Shown in pieces: positions 1-9,538 of a stretch of 64,000 bases of DNA (position 1 is the first letter of the stretch; every line of letters begins with the position of its first letter). A program made the translations under genes and the position numbers. This DNA comes from JASSUD01 sp031963415 (GTDB lineage: Bacteria; Pseudomonadota; Gammaproteobacteria; Burkholderiales; Burkholderiaceae). The DNA lies in NCBI GenBank assembly GCA_031963415.1, contig JASSUI010000001.1, positions 1,364,001 to 1,428,000 of the forward strand, read 5' to 3'. A model generated the notes under the pieces. It searched no databases. It was not told where the DNA came from and was given only the letters and a program-made list of their open reading frames with translations.

Positions 1-1268
1 GCCCATTGGCTAGTGCTTGGTATGAGGCGCCAAGCGATGCCTTATATGTAGTGGGTATTACAGGTACCAATGGCAAAACGTCATGTAGTCATTGGATAGC
101 CCAGGCGCTCGGCGCACTCGACACCCCTTGTGCTGTGATTGGCACGTTAGGCAGTGGCATGCCTGGTGCGCTAGTGCCGACCGGTTTCACTACGCCCGAT
201 GCTCCTCAATTACAGCGCTGTTTAATGCAGGTGCGTAAAGCAGGCGCCCGGGCAGTTGCCATAGAAGCCTCTTCACATGCGTTGGCGCAGGGGCGCTTAA
301 ATGGCACTGCGTTTGATGTGGCGATTTTCACTAATCTTTCCCGCGATCATTTGGATTACCACCAAACATCTGAGGCTTATGAAGCTGCCAAAAACCGTTT
401 GTTTGATTGGCCAGGTTTGCGCTGCGCGATCATTAACCAAGATGACGCAGCGGGTCAGCGTCTGCTAGAGCGCGTGCACGAGAAAGTCCGCACGATCGCC
501 TATAGCATCGATGAGAAAATGTTAAAGCCCATAAATGGTGAGTTTCTTCAGGCGAAAGAAATTCGGGTCAGCACGACGGGCATGAGTTTTCAAGTGGAAT
601 CCAGTTGGGGTAAAGGGAGTGTAGAGATTGCGGCTCCTGGCGCATTTAACGTGAGCAATGCGTTAGCTGTACTCGGTGCGTTACTCGTTGCAGATATTCC
701 ATTCGAGCAGGCGCTCGCGCGTTTGGGCGAACTTACCTCTGTGCCGGGTCGCATGCAGCGTCTGGGTGGTCACTTGCACGCAGATGAGCCACTAATTGTG
801 ATTGACTATGCGCATACTCCTGATGCGCTTGAGAAGGCTTTAACCGAATTACGCAGTGTAGCGCAGCAAAGAGGCGGCGAACTTATTTGCCTGTTTGGCT
901 GTGGTGGCAATCGCGATACAGGCAAACGCCCTTTAATGGGGGAGATTGCACAACGGCTGGCTGACCAAGTGATTTTAACGAGTGACAACCCACGCTATGA
1001 ATCGCCTGCCGCGATCATTGATGAAATTGCCCGTGGCATGCAGGGAGAGAAGACAGGTTTGCGGCGCATCGAAGATCGCGCAAGTGCGATTTTGCAAACG
1101 ATTCGAGGCGCCACTGCTAAAGACGTGATCTTGCTCGCCGGTAAAGGCCATGAAACGACGCAAGAAATCGAGGGCAAAAAGCGTCCATTCTCAGACCAAG
1201 AACATACGCGTCTGGCGCTGACTGCACGCGCAGCGAGAAGTGTGCTCGGGATGGGGAAAAAAGCATGA
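1..1268 (+). CDS. murE: UDP-N-acetylmuramyl-tripeptide synthetase MurE (5' truncated by window edge)
   Basis: Cytoplasmic Mur ligase that adds the third residue (meso-diaminopimelate) to UDP-MurNAc-L-Ala-D-Glu. The frame is open to the left edge, so the true start and roughly 90 N-terminal residues lie outside the window. The ATP-binding GTNGKT motif comes about 20 residues into the visible part, whereas it is usually near residue 110. A DNPR motif (about base 985) is the signature of DAP-adding rather than lysine-adding enzymes. The frame also has the central ligase region (residues near DHLDYHQT) and the C-terminal domain. Its TGA overlaps the murF ATG (ATGA), so the two are probably translationally coupled. 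It is the first of a co-directional wall and division cluster. Confidence 0.96.
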   Translation, partial: PLASAWYEAPSDALYVVGITGTNGKTSCSHWIAQALGALDTPCAVIGTLGSGMPGALVPTGFTTPDAPQLQRCLMQVRKAGARAVAIEASSHALAQGRLNGTAFDVAIFTNLSRDHLDYHQTSEAYEAAKNRLFDWPGLRCAIINQDDAAGQRLLERVHEKVRTIAYSIDEKMLKPINGEFLQAKEIRVSTTGMSFQVESSWGKGSVEIAAPGAFNVSNALAVLGALLVADIPFEQALARLGELTSVPGRMQRLGGHLHADEPLIVIDYAHTPDALEKALTELRSVAQQRGGELICLFGCGGNRDTGKRPLMGEIAQRLADQVILTSDNPRYESPAAIIDEIARGMQGEKTGLRRIEDRASAILQTIRGATAKDVILLAGKGHETTQEIEGKKRPFSDQEHTRLALTARAARSVLGMGKKA

Positions 1269-2671
1269 CAGTTATGCTCTCGCTGCGCGAGGCTGCGGCA
1301 CTGATTACTGACGCTCAGATAGTTGGCGACACGCAAGCAAGTTTCACAGGCGTATCAACCGATAGCCGTGCGGTGCAGCCAGGCAGTCTTTTTATCGCGT
1401 TGCGCGGAGAAAAGTTTGACGGCCATGATTTTGTCGCCAAAGCCGTGGCTTCGGATGCCGCAGCTGTGATGGTAAACGCCGCTCAAGCAGCCGCGGCTAG
1501 CGCAATAGCCGTGCCTTGTTTGCAGGTACCCGATACGCAACAGGCACTCGGCGAACTCGCCCAGGGCTGGCGGAGCAAATTTACGTTGCCCATGGTTGCT
1601 GTGGTAGGAAGCAACGGCAAAACCACAGTTAAAGAGATGCTCTCAGCGATTTTCGCGGCCGCTGTGGGTGCGGAAAAGAGGCTTGCGACTCAAGGCAATT
1701 TGAATAATCACATTGGCCTACCCCTTACTTTATTAAAGCTAAGCGCCGCACACGAACTGGCTGTGGTTGAATTTGGGATGAATCATCCAGGCGAGACCAA
1801 AGCATTCGCTAAGTTCGCCGAACCAAGTATTGCATTGATTAATAACGCACAACGCGAGCACCAAGAATTTATGGCAAGCGTTGAGGCGGTCGCCCGCGAG
1901 CATGCGAGTTTGATCGATGCGTTAGCCGCTGATGGCGTAGCTGTATTCCCGGCAGATGATGCCTATGCACCCCTGTGGCGTGACGCGGCTGCGAAACATC
2001 GCGTGCTGGACTTTGCGTTAAGTGACTCAAATATTGCAGCGGTCACAGGTAGCTTATCGGCATATGGTCAACTTCATATTGAAACCCCTGCTGGTGCTGT
2101 GAATGTACAACTTCGTACGCTTGGCGAACATAACGCACGCAATGCGTTGGCAGCCAGTGCGGCAGCGCTGGCTGCAGGCGTTTCTTTGACGGCGATTAAG
2201 CAAGGTTTAGAAGCCTTTGAACCCGTGAAAGGCCGCTTGCAAATCAAACATGCGGTGGTTGAGCCACTCGTAGGTGCCGTGGTGATTGACGATACCTATA
2301 ACGCTAATCCCGATTCGATGTGCGCTGCCATTGATGTATTAGCTGCGCAACCCTCGCCCCGTGTGTTAGTGATGGGCGATATGGGAGAAGTCGGAGAACG
2401 TGGCCCAGAATTTCATCGTGAAATAGGGGAATACGCGCGTAAGCATGGCATTGATGCGTTATTTGCGCTAGGCCAAGCGTCGCGTGACGCTTGTGTTGCA
2501 TATGGTACGCAAGCACAGCATTTCGCCTCAGCGCAAGCATTAATCGAGCAACTATTTAAACAACTGCATGGGTCTACTACGCTGTTGATTAAAGGATCGC
2601 GCTTTATGCAGATGGAACGCATCGTAGAAGCGCTGGTGCAATTGCCGCAGGCTAAGACTGCACTGAAATAA
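1265..2671 (+). CDS. murF: UDP-N-acetylmuramoyl-tripeptide--D-alanyl-D-alanine ligase MurF
   Basis: Adds D-Ala-D-Ala to UDP-MurNAc-tripeptide, the last cytoplasmic step of the pentapeptide precursor. The 468-residue length is normal. An N-terminal substrate-binding domain is followed by the P-loop GSNGKTT near residues 115-121, the NAQREHQEF block typical of proteobacterial MurF, and a C-terminal domain with DDTYNANPDSM and KGSRFMQME. The start overlaps the murE stop by four bases. The D-Ala-D-Ala substrate is made by DdlB, encoded about 8 kb downstream in the same cluster. mraY follows after an 18-base gap containing AAAGAGG as ribosome-binding site. Confidence 0.97.
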   Translation: MTVMLSLREAAALITDAQIVGDTQASFTGVSTDSRAVQPGSLFIALRGEKFDGHDFVAKAVASDAAAVMVNAAQAAAASAIAVPCLQVPDTQQALGELAQGWRSKFTLPMVAVVGSNGKTTVKEMLSAIFAAAVGAEKRLATQGNLNNHIGLPLTLLKLSAAHELAVVEFGMNHPGETKAFAKFAEPSIALINNAQREHQEFMASVEAVAREHASLIDALAADGVAVFPADDAYAPLWRDAAAKHRVLDFALSDSNIAAVTGSLSAYGQLHIETPAGAVNVQLRTLGEHNARNALAASAAALAAGVSLTAIKQGLEAFEPVKGRLQIKHAVVEPLVGAVVIDDTYNANPDSMCAAIDVLAAQPSPRVLVMGDMGEVGERGPEFHREIGEYARKHGIDALFALGQASRDACVAYGTQAQHFASAQALIEQLFKQLHGSTTLLIKGSRFMQMERIVEALVQLPQAKTALK

Positions 2672-2688
2672 AAGTTAAAGAGGTAAAC

Positions 2689-3861
2689 ATGTTATTGATG
2701 CTGGCGCAATGGCTGCAAAATGACGCAAGTTTTTTGCGCGTGGTGAATTACATCACCTTCCGCGCCGTGATGGCAGCTATTACTGCGCTGATGATTGGCC
2801 TGTTATGTGGGCCCATGGTGATACGCAAATTAACCGCGCTGAAAATGGGGCAGGCCGTGCGTGCCAATGGACCAAGCACGCATTTGATCAAATCAGGCAC
2901 GCCGACCATGGGTGGGGTGTTAATCCTCATCGGCATTGCCGTTTCGACCCTGCTTTGGGCTGACTTAAGCAATCGTTTTATTTGGATCGTATTGCTGGTG
3001 ACTTTCGGCTACGGCCTGATTGGTTGGGTTGACGATTATCGCAAGGTCGTGCGGCGCGATCCTAACGGCATGTCTTCGCGTGAGAAGTATTTGTGGCAGT
3101 CACTGATCGGCTTATTCGCTGCTGTGTATCTCGCTTTCAATATTTCAGGAGCGAGTAGTACTCAGGCACACGATCTTTTTGTTTCGTGGATTAAAAATGG
3201 TTTCTCAATCATCGGTTTGCCAGCTCGGGCTGACTTGCTCTTGCCATTTCTGAAGTCCATCAGTTATCCACTAGGTTTATACGGTTTTATCGCACTGACT
3301 TATTTTGTCATCGTCGGTTCAAGTAACGCCGTCAATTTGACCGATGGCTTAGACGGACTGGTGATTATGCCCGTTGTGCTAGTAGGCGGAGCGCTCGGTA
3401 TGTTCGCCTATGTGATGGGTAACGCGATGTATGCGAAATATCTGCTCTTTCCGCACATCCCAGGTGCAGGCGAGTTGTTGATCTTTTGCGCGGCGATGGG
3501 CGGCGCGGGACTCGCTTTCCTTTGGTACAACACCTACCCCGCGCAAGTTTTTATGGGTGATGTGGGTGCGTTAGCGTTAGGTGGAGCGCTTGGCACAGTG
3601 GCTGTCATTGTGCGACAAGAAATCGTGCTCTTCGTGATGGGCGGTGTATTCGTCGCCGAAACCGTATCGGTGATGCTGCAAGTGATCTGGTTTAAATATA
3701 CGAAATATCGATATGGCACAGGCCGCCGGCTTTTTAAAATGGCTCCGCTGCATCACCACTTTGAGCTATCCGGTTGGAAAGAAACTCAGGTTGTAGTGCG
3801 ATTTTGGATCGTTGCTTTAATGTTGGTACTAATTGGTCTCTCTACTTTGAAACTCCGGTGA
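2689..3861 (+). CDS. mraY: Phospho-N-acetylmuramoyl-pentapeptide-transferase MraY
   Basis: Integral membrane enzyme that transfers phospho-MurNAc-pentapeptide to undecaprenyl phosphate, giving lipid I. At 390 residues it has about ten hydrophobic segments. The family motifs are DDYRK (Mg and active-site aspartates), SNAVNLTDGLDGL, MGDVGALALGG and the HHHFELSGW histidine cluster near the C terminus. The ribosome-binding site is AGAGG seven bases before ATG. The stop codon lies directly against the left arm of a 102-bp palindromic repeat that separates mraY from murD. Confidence 0.98.
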   Translation: MLLMLAQWLQNDASFLRVVNYITFRAVMAAITALMIGLLCGPMVIRKLTALKMGQAVRANGPSTHLIKSGTPTMGGVLILIGIAVSTLLWADLSNRFIWIVLLVTFGYGLIGWVDDYRKVVRRDPNGMSSREKYLWQSLIGLFAAVYLAFNISGASSTQAHDLFVSWIKNGFSIIGLPARADLLLPFLKSISYPLGLYGFIALTYFVIVGSSNAVNLTDGLDGLVIMPVVLVGGALGMFAYVMGNAMYAKYLLFPHIPGAGELLIFCAAMGGAGLAFLWYNTYPAQVFMGDVGALALGGALGTVAVIVRQEIVLFVMGGVFVAETVSVMLQVIWFKYTKYRYGTGRRLFKMAPLHHHFELSGWKETQVVVRFWIVALMLVLIGLSTLKLR

Positions 3862-3962
3862 GAACTTGTTTAGGCTTTCCCTAGCGCCCTCGCGTCGCCT
3901 TGCCGTACTAGTTGTACTGTCTGCGGCGACGCGAGACCACTAGGAAAACCCTAAACAAGTTC
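3861..3962. repeat. Palindromic repeat, family 1 (mraY-murD)
   Basis: Imperfect inverted repeat of about 102 bp. The left arm is AGAACTTGTTTAGG and the right arm CCTAAACAAGTTCT, with nested pairing of TTTCCCTAG with CTAGGAAAA and CGCGTCGCC with GGCGACGCG. The core holds CCGTACTAGTTGTACTGTC. Related copies sit at 11246, 14019, 24088, 32222, 54731 and 58899. It would fold into a long RNA hairpin inside the operon transcript. Confidence 0.85.
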
Positions 3963-4013
3963 TATTTAAATAGATTCTGAGAAAGTGCAGTAAAGCGTAA
4001 ATATTGATAAAGA

Positions 4014-5540
4014 ATGACGATGATGTTTGGTGGGCTACGACAACCTTCCGTGCTGGTACTAGGTCTAGGCATTTCTGGCCTGGCGATGGTGCGTTGGTGT
4101 GTGCGTTATGGTTCTCGGGTGCGGGTGGCGGATACACGGCAGACTCCCTCTCATTTATCGGCTTTGCAAACGAGCGGAATACAGGCTGAATTTATTTCTG
4201 GACAGTTTACGCCGGCGCTTTTGGAAGATGACACGGGTGAGATTCAATTAATTGCAATTAGCCCAGGTTTGTCACCGCTTGAGCCAGCGCTCGCGTCATT
4301 ACTTGCGGCAGCGCGTGAACGTGGTATTCCAGTATGGGGCGAGTTGGAATTTTTTGCGCAAGCACTAGGCGCTTTGCATATTGAGCAAGGTTATAAGCCA
4401 GATGTGCTTGCCATCACTGGCACAAATGGCAAAACAACGACGACCGCGCTCACTGCGCTTCTATGCGAGGGGGCAGGTAAACATGTGACGGTAGCAGGGA
4501 ATATCGGCCCCGCTATGTTGGATAAGTTGGCAGATGCGCTTGACGCGAATGAACTACCAGAAATTTGGGTCATCGAAGCGTCGAGTTTCCAGCTTGCTAG
4601 TACCACGACTTTTGCGCCGAGCGCTGCAGCTATTTTAAATCTGTCATCGGATCATTTAGATTGGCATGTTGACTTGGCTGAATACGCTGCTGCCAAAGGA
4701 AATGTTTTCGGTCCGGCTACCGTGCGCGTGCTTAATCGTGATGATGAGCAAGTTATGCAATTTGCCCCTAAAGCTGAAAGCGATACAGGTTGCTTCACTT
4801 TTGGCCTCGATGCGCCGCAGCGCGGCGGAGATTATGGGCTACTGCATGAAAACGGGATAGCTTGGTTGGTACTTGCCGAAGAAAGCCCAGTAGATCAGGC
4901 AAGTTTATCTACGCGCCGTGCCCGCGTGCCACAGACTCAGCCTAGTTCCTTCATGTACAAACGGCTAATGCCAGCTGACGCATTGCGTATTCGTGGGCGG
5001 CATAACGCATTGAATGCATTAGCAGCGCTCGCTTTATGCCAAGCGATTCATTTGCCGCTTGCCAAATTGCTGCATAGCTTGCGCGAATATCGCGGTGAGC
5101 CACATCGTTTTGAGTTTGTCGCGTCTTTAGACGGTGTCGATTTTATCGACGACAGCAAAGGTACCAATGTAGGGGCGACGCTAGCTGCGCTTAACGGCCT
5201 GTCTCAACGGGCTGTATTGATTTTAGGGGGTGATGGAAAAGGGCAAGACTTTACGCCATTGATCGAACCGATTGCACGCACCTGCGAAGCAGTCGTTTTG
5301 TTGGGTCGAGACGCTCCGTTGTTACGCAGCACTCTTGCAACTAGCGGCATAGCGTTGCATGAACAACCCACGCTAGAAGAAGCAACACGTTTAGCAGCCA
5401 CTTTAGCGAAGCCTGGAGAAGTCGTTTTATTGTCGCCTGCTTGCGCAAGCTTAGACATGTTTCGCAATTATGAACATCGCGCTGAAGTGTTTCGGAGTAT
5501 GGTTCAAGAATTATCGCAAGCCTCAGGAATGATGCTATGA
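4014..5540 (+). CDS. murD: UDP-N-acetylmuramoyl-L-alanine--D-glutamate ligase MurD
   Basis: Adds D-glutamate to UDP-MurNAc-L-Ala in the cytoplasm. The N-terminal Rossmann-like domain has GLGISGLAMVRW. The ATP-binding GTNGKTTTT is near residues 138-146, and the central domain contains EASSFQL and LNLSSDHLDWH. The C-terminal domain has DDSKGTNVGAT and a closing SPACASLDMF block. At 508 residues it is longer than the E. coli enzyme (about 438), mainly from inserts around residues 280-320, as in other Burkholderiaceae. The start at 4014 gives MTMMFGG; a second in-frame ATG two codons later is equally possible. The stop overlaps the ftsW start (ATGA). Confidence 0.96.
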   Translation: MTMMFGGLRQPSVLVLGLGISGLAMVRWCVRYGSRVRVADTRQTPSHLSALQTSGIQAEFISGQFTPALLEDDTGEIQLIAISPGLSPLEPALASLLAAARERGIPVWGELEFFAQALGALHIEQGYKPDVLAITGTNGKTTTTALTALLCEGAGKHVTVAGNIGPAMLDKLADALDANELPEIWVIEASSFQLASTTTFAPSAAAILNLSSDHLDWHVDLAEYAAAKGNVFGPATVRVLNRDDEQVMQFAPKAESDTGCFTFGLDAPQRGGDYGLLHENGIAWLVLAEESPVDQASLSTRRARVPQTQPSSFMYKRLMPADALRIRGRHNALNALAALALCQAIHLPLAKLLHSLREYRGEPHRFEFVASLDGVDFIDDSKGTNVGATLAALNGLSQRAVLILGGDGKGQDFTPLIEPIARTCEAVVLLGRDAPLLRSTLATSGIALHEQPTLEEATRLAATLAKPGEVVLLSPACASLDMFRNYEHRAEVFRSMVQELSQASGMML

Positions 5541-6799
5541 ATTGGCTGAAGCAATGCCTGCAACTTTTCTCTTCTCGCTCTTATGCTGTGTCTCAATCAG
5601 CATTGGGCGGTGCTGCGTGGCAAAGCTTGTCCAATGGTAGTCGTGCTCAGTCGGGGCGTTCCCGCCTCGCTGAATATGATTATGCATTGCTGTGGGCTGG
5701 CATGGCGTTACTTGGCATTGGCGTAACCATGGTCTATTCAGCGTCGATTGCGATGCCTGATTCACCTAAATATGCGCTTTATCAACACGATCACTTCTTA
5801 ATGCGTCACCTTGTGTCATTAATGGTCGGGATCGTGGCAGCCAGCTGTGCGTTTTGCCTTCCGCTTAAACTTTGGGATCGCTTAGCACCGAAATTTTTTC
5901 TACTCGCCCTCGTGCTGTTAGTGGTCGTGCTAATTCCGCATATTGGCAAAGGGGTGAATGGAGCGCGACGTTGGATTTCATTTGGTTTCATAAATTTGCA
6001 GCCTTCCGAAATCATGAAGTTAGCGGTGACCATCTATGCAGCTAACTATGTCGTGCGCAAGCAAGAATTTATGTCGAGCTTGCGCTTAGGCTTTTTGCCC
6101 ATGACGATTGCCGTTAGTTGCGTGGGTGCATTGCTGCTGCTCGAGCCAGATATGGGCGCCTTTATGGTGATTGCGTTGATCGCGATGGGTTTGTTATTCC
6201 TCGGTGGTGTCAACGGCAAATTATTCGCAAGCCTAGTGATGACTGGCCTTACCACATTTAGTTTGTTGATCTGGCTCTCGCCGTGGCGACGCGCCAGAAT
6301 TTTTGCTTACCTGAATCCGTGGGATGAGCGTTACGCACAAGGCAAAGCGTATCAGCTTACGCATTCGTTAATTGCGTTTGGCCGCGGCGAATGGTTTGGC
6401 GTGGGCTTGGGTGAGAGCGTTGAAAAATTGCACTATCTACCCGAAGCGCACACGGATTTTATCCTCGCGGTAATTGGTGAAGAGTTAGGGTTTGTCGGCG
6501 TGTTAGCCGTGATTCTGCTGTTTTATTGGATTGTGCGGCGTGCATTTGAAATTGGCCGCCAAGCGTTAGCGCTTGATAGAGCTTTTGCTGGACTGGTTGC
6601 GAAAGGCATCGGTTTATGGATCAGCGCGCAAGCTTTAATCAATATGGGAGTTAACTTGGGCTTATTACCTACCAAAGGACTCACGTTGCCTTTCGTTAGC
6701 TATGGCGGTTCTGGCATGCTAATTAACTGTATCGGATTTGCCTTGCTATTGCGGGTGGACTACGAGAATCGAGTGCTCATGCGTGGAGGTAAGGTATGA
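5537..6799 (+). CDS. ftsW: SEDS peptidoglycan glycosyltransferase FtsW
   Basis: Septal SEDS-family polymerase that works with a class B PBP to build division-site peptidoglycan from lipid II. It has 420 residues. A cytoplasmic N-terminal tail of about 45 residues precedes nine to ten membrane segments beginning near YALLWAGMALLGIG. Family signatures are the NGARRWISFG block, the loop with EAHTDFILAVIGEELGF, and LPTKGLTLPFVSYGGSGML near the C terminus. It overlaps murD at its start and murG at its stop by four bases each, which suggests coupled translation. Confidence 0.96.
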   Translation: MNWLKQCLQLFSSRSYAVSQSALGGAAWQSLSNGSRAQSGRSRLAEYDYALLWAGMALLGIGVTMVYSASIAMPDSPKYALYQHDHFLMRHLVSLMVGIVAASCAFCLPLKLWDRLAPKFFLLALVLLVVVLIPHIGKGVNGARRWISFGFINLQPSEIMKLAVTIYAANYVVRKQEFMSSLRLGFLPMTIAVSCVGALLLLEPDMGAFMVIALIAMGLLFLGGVNGKLFASLVMTGLTTFSLLIWLSPWRRARIFAYLNPWDERYAQGKAYQLTHSLIAFGRGEWFGVGLGESVEKLHYLPEAHTDFILAVIGEELGFVGVLAVILLFYWIVRRAFEIGRQALALDRAFAGLVAKGIGLWISAQALINMGVNLGLLPTKGLTLPFVSYGGSGMLINCIGFALLLRVDYENRVLMRGGKV

Positions 6800-8022
6800 G
6801 GCGCAACGCGAACCAGCAACCTACGCTGATGATTGTAGCTGGCGGCACAGGTGGACATGTTTTTCCGGGTCTCGCTGTCGCGCGTCAAATGCAAGCGCGT
6901 GGCTGGCGTGTTGTATGGCTCGGAAACCGCTCTGGTATGGAAGCGACGCTGGTTCCAAAGCACAATATCGCCATGGAATTTATTCAATTTGGTGGGGTGC
7001 GCGGCAAAGGTTGGCTCACCAAATTGAAATTGCCATTTAATTTATTACGCGCTGGCTGGCAAAGCTTCTTAGCGCTTGCGCGTATCAGACCCGATGTGAT
7101 ACTCGGCATGGGCGGTTATTTGACTGTGCCAGCGGGAATGGCAGCGATGCTCAGAGGATGCCCGCTCGTGTTACACGAACAAAACTCAATTGCAGGATTA
7201 GCTAATCGAGTGATCTCGACCATCGCACGTCAGACCCTGGTGGCTTTCCCTGATGCTATGCCAGAGGCAATTTATACAGGCAACCCTATCCGGCAAGAAT
7301 TTGCGGCGTTACCGCCACCGCAAGAACGTTATGCACAGCGGCAAGGGCCGTTGCGGCTGTTAGTCGTCGGGGGAAGTTTAGGGGCAGCTGCATTAAACGA
7401 AGTTGTACCGCAGGCGTTAGCTATGCTGCCCAAGGCGCAGCGCCCGCATGTAAAACATCAAGCGGGTGCGAAACATTTGAAACAATTGCAAGCGCATTAT
7501 CAGGCTGCAGGTTTATGTGTTGTAGACCAAGAAGAAGACGAGGTAGCAGGCCAGGCAACAAACGATGATGCGCAGATAGCGTTAGTTCCGTTTATCGACG
7601 ATATGGCACGCGCTTATGCGCAAGCCGATTTGGTGATTAGTCGTGCAGGTGCAATGAGCGTATCTGAAATTGCTGCTGCGGGTGTTGCCGCTGTGCTGGT
7701 GCCTTTTCCACACGCAGTCGATGATCACCAAACGACAAACGCTGCGTTCCTCGTTAAACATGGGGCTGCGATCATCATCCAACAAGTCGACTTATCTGCC
7801 GAGAAATTAGCGAATTGGTTGCAGCAGCAAACTCGGCAGAGTCTGCTAGAGATGGCTCAACGCGCACGCGCTCAAGCTTTGCCAGATGCCGCTGAGCGCG
7901 TCGCCGAAATTTGTATGAGTTTGGCTCACAAAGACAAGCCAAGCTTTACGACCCTATCTACAAATTGCCTAAAAGACCGTGATTCGGGGTCAGGCGGTGC
8001 TCGGAATCCTCATGTACATTGA
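6796..8022 (+). CDS. murG: UDP-GlcNAc--lipid I transferase MurG with a repeat-encoded C-terminal tail
   Basis: Peripheral membrane GT28 glycosyltransferase that converts lipid I to lipid II. The N-terminal glycine-rich GGTGGHVFPGLAVA is near residues 16-29. HEQNSIAGLANR, GGSLGAAALNE and the donor-binding ISRAGAMSVSEIAAAG follow. At 408 residues it is longer than usual (about 355-365). One reason is an insert near residues 230-250 (QEEDEVAGQATNDD). The other is that the last 20-25 codons lie inside a palindromic repeat starting at about 7960, which also supplies the stop codon. The normal end should lie shortly after RVAEICMSLA. The tail looks like a late addition beyond the fold. Confidence 0.96.
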   Translation: MRRNANQQPTLMIVAGGTGGHVFPGLAVARQMQARGWRVVWLGNRSGMEATLVPKHNIAMEFIQFGGVRGKGWLTKLKLPFNLLRAGWQSFLALARIRPDVILGMGGYLTVPAGMAAMLRGCPLVLHEQNSIAGLANRVISTIARQTLVAFPDAMPEAIYTGNPIRQEFAALPPPQERYAQRQGPLRLLVVGGSLGAAALNEVVPQALAMLPKAQRPHVKHQAGAKHLKQLQAHYQAAGLCVVDQEEDEVAGQATNDDAQIALVPFIDDMARAYAQADLVISRAGAMSVSEIAAAGVAAVLVPFPHAVDDHQTTNAAFLVKHGAAIIIQQVDLSAEKLANWLQQQTRQSLLEMAQRARAQALPDAAERVAEICMSLAHKDKPSFTTLSTNCLKDRDSGSGGARNPHVH

Positions 8023-8081
8023 GTACACTCCAGTTCCTGCACGCCGGCCTTCCCCAACTGACGGCCTTTTAGGCAATTTGT
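7960..8081. repeat. Palindromic repeat, family 2, overlapping the murG 3' end
   Basis: Inverted repeat with 20-bp arms: ACAAATTGCCTAAAAGACCG (7960-7979) and CGGCCTTTTAGGCAATTTGT (8062-8081), one mismatch. The interior TCAGGCGGTGCTCGGAATCC and core CATGTACATTGAGTACACT match the copies at 27720 and 35905. It supplies the last codons and stop of murG and ends just before the murC ribosome-binding site. Confidence 0.88.
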
Positions 8082-8101
8082 GACAGGTTCTAAGGAAAAA
8101 C

Positions 8102-9538
8102 ATGAAACATGTCGTTAAAAACATTCATTTCGTTGGCATAGGCGGGGTAGGCATGAGCGGCATAGCCGAGGTGCTGTTAAACCTCGGTTATTCGGTCAGC
8201 GGCTCTGATGTTAACGCTAGCTTAGTGACTGATCGTTTGGCAGCGCTCGGCGCACGCATCATGTTAGGTCATGCCGCAGCGCATATTGAAGGGGCGAATG
8301 CGGTCGTCGTCTCCACTGCGATTAGTGCAGATAACCCAGAACTGCTAGCCGCACGCGGACGCAATATTCCTGTCGTACCTCGTGCACTGATGTTGGCTGA
8401 GTTAATGCGTTTAAAACAAGGTATCGCTATTGCCGGTACGCACGGTAAAACCACGACGACCAGTTTAGTTGCAAGTGTGCTCGCTGAAGGCGGTCTAGAT
8501 CCTACTTTTGTGATTGGTGGGCGCCTTAATAGCGCGGGCGCGAATGCCCGGCTTGGGACAGGCGATTTTATTGTGGCTGAGGCGGACGAATCAGACGGGT
8601 CTTTCCTTAATCTGTTCCCAGTCATTGAAGTCATCACCAATATCGATGCCGATCACATGTCCACTTATGGGCATGACTTCGCCAAATTAAAACAGGCATT
8701 TATCGAATTTACGCAGCGGCTACCGTTTTACGGCATTGCTGTGTTGTGTGTCGATGATCCGCATGTGCGCGAAATTTTGCCGTTCGTTTCTAAGCCTGTG
8801 GTTCTGTATGGATTGTCGGAGCAGGCGCAAGTACGTGCAGTGAATATCAAAGCGCAGCAAGGTCGGATGGCTTTTACGGTACTACGTGAAGATGCGCCGC
8901 CGCTTGATGTCGAGTTGAACTTACCCGGTGTACACAATGTACAAAATGCATTAGCAGCGATTGCGATTGCGACTGAACTAGAAGTGAGCGATCAAGCCAT
9001 TCAAAACGCGCTCACCAAATTTACTGGCGTTGGGCGGCGTTTTCAGCGTTACGGCGAGCTCGCGTGTCACAACGGGCGTTATACGTTGATTGACGATTAC
9101 GCACATCATCCAGTGGAAATGGCCGCGACGTTAGCGGCAGCCCGCGAAGCTTTTGTCGGGCGGCGTTTAGTGCTTGTTTTCCAGCCACATCGTTTTACGC
9201 GCACCCGCGATTGCTTTGAAGATTTTGTCAAAGTACTGTCAACCGTCGATGTGTTGGTGTTGACAGAGGTCTATAGCGCGGGCGAAGCGCGCATTGTCGC
9301 TGCAGATGGACGCGCACTGGCGCGTGCTGTACGCATTGCTGGCAAAGTGGAGCCTATCTTCGCTGAAACGACTGATGAAGTGCCTCATGCACTGAACACA
9401 CTGCTGCGTGATGGTGATGTTGTGATCACCATGGGAGCAGGCTCAATTAGCGGCGTGCCAGTCCGTTTGCAAAAAGCGCAGGAAAGCCAATGCGTTGTTT
9501 TACCTATAAAAAAAACGAAATGTAGTGCAGGAGTGTAA
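8102..9538 (+). CDS. murC: UDP-N-acetylmuramate--L-alanine ligase MurC
   Basis: First Mur ligase, adding L-Ala to UDP-MurNAc in the cytoplasm. The N-terminal nucleotide-binding fold has GVGMSGIAEVL near residues 15-25. The ATP P-loop GTHGKTTTT is near residues 115-123, followed by EADESDGSF, TNIDADHM and the C-terminal DDYAHHPVE and HRFTRTRD. The 478 residues are normal, though the last 15 or so (PIKKTKCSAGV) look unconserved. The ribosome-binding site AAGGAA lies just after the family-2 palindrome. The ddlB ATG follows the murC TAA directly. Confidence 0.97.
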   Translation: MKHVVKNIHFVGIGGVGMSGIAEVLLNLGYSVSGSDVNASLVTDRLAALGARIMLGHAAAHIEGANAVVVSTAISADNPELLAARGRNIPVVPRALMLAELMRLKQGIAIAGTHGKTTTTSLVASVLAEGGLDPTFVIGGRLNSAGANARLGTGDFIVAEADESDGSFLNLFPVIEVITNIDADHMSTYGHDFAKLKQAFIEFTQRLPFYGIAVLCVDDPHVREILPFVSKPVVLYGLSEQAQVRAVNIKAQQGRMAFTVLREDAPPLDVELNLPGVHNVQNALAAIAIATELEVSDQAIQNALTKFTGVGRRFQRYGELACHNGRYTLIDDYAHHPVEMAATLAAAREAFVGRRLVLVFQPHRFTRTRDCFEDFVKVLSTVDVLVLTEVYSAGEARIVAADGRALARAVRIAGKVEPIFAETTDEVPHALNTLLRDGDVVITMGAGSISGVPVRLQKAQESQCVVLPIKKTKCSAGV

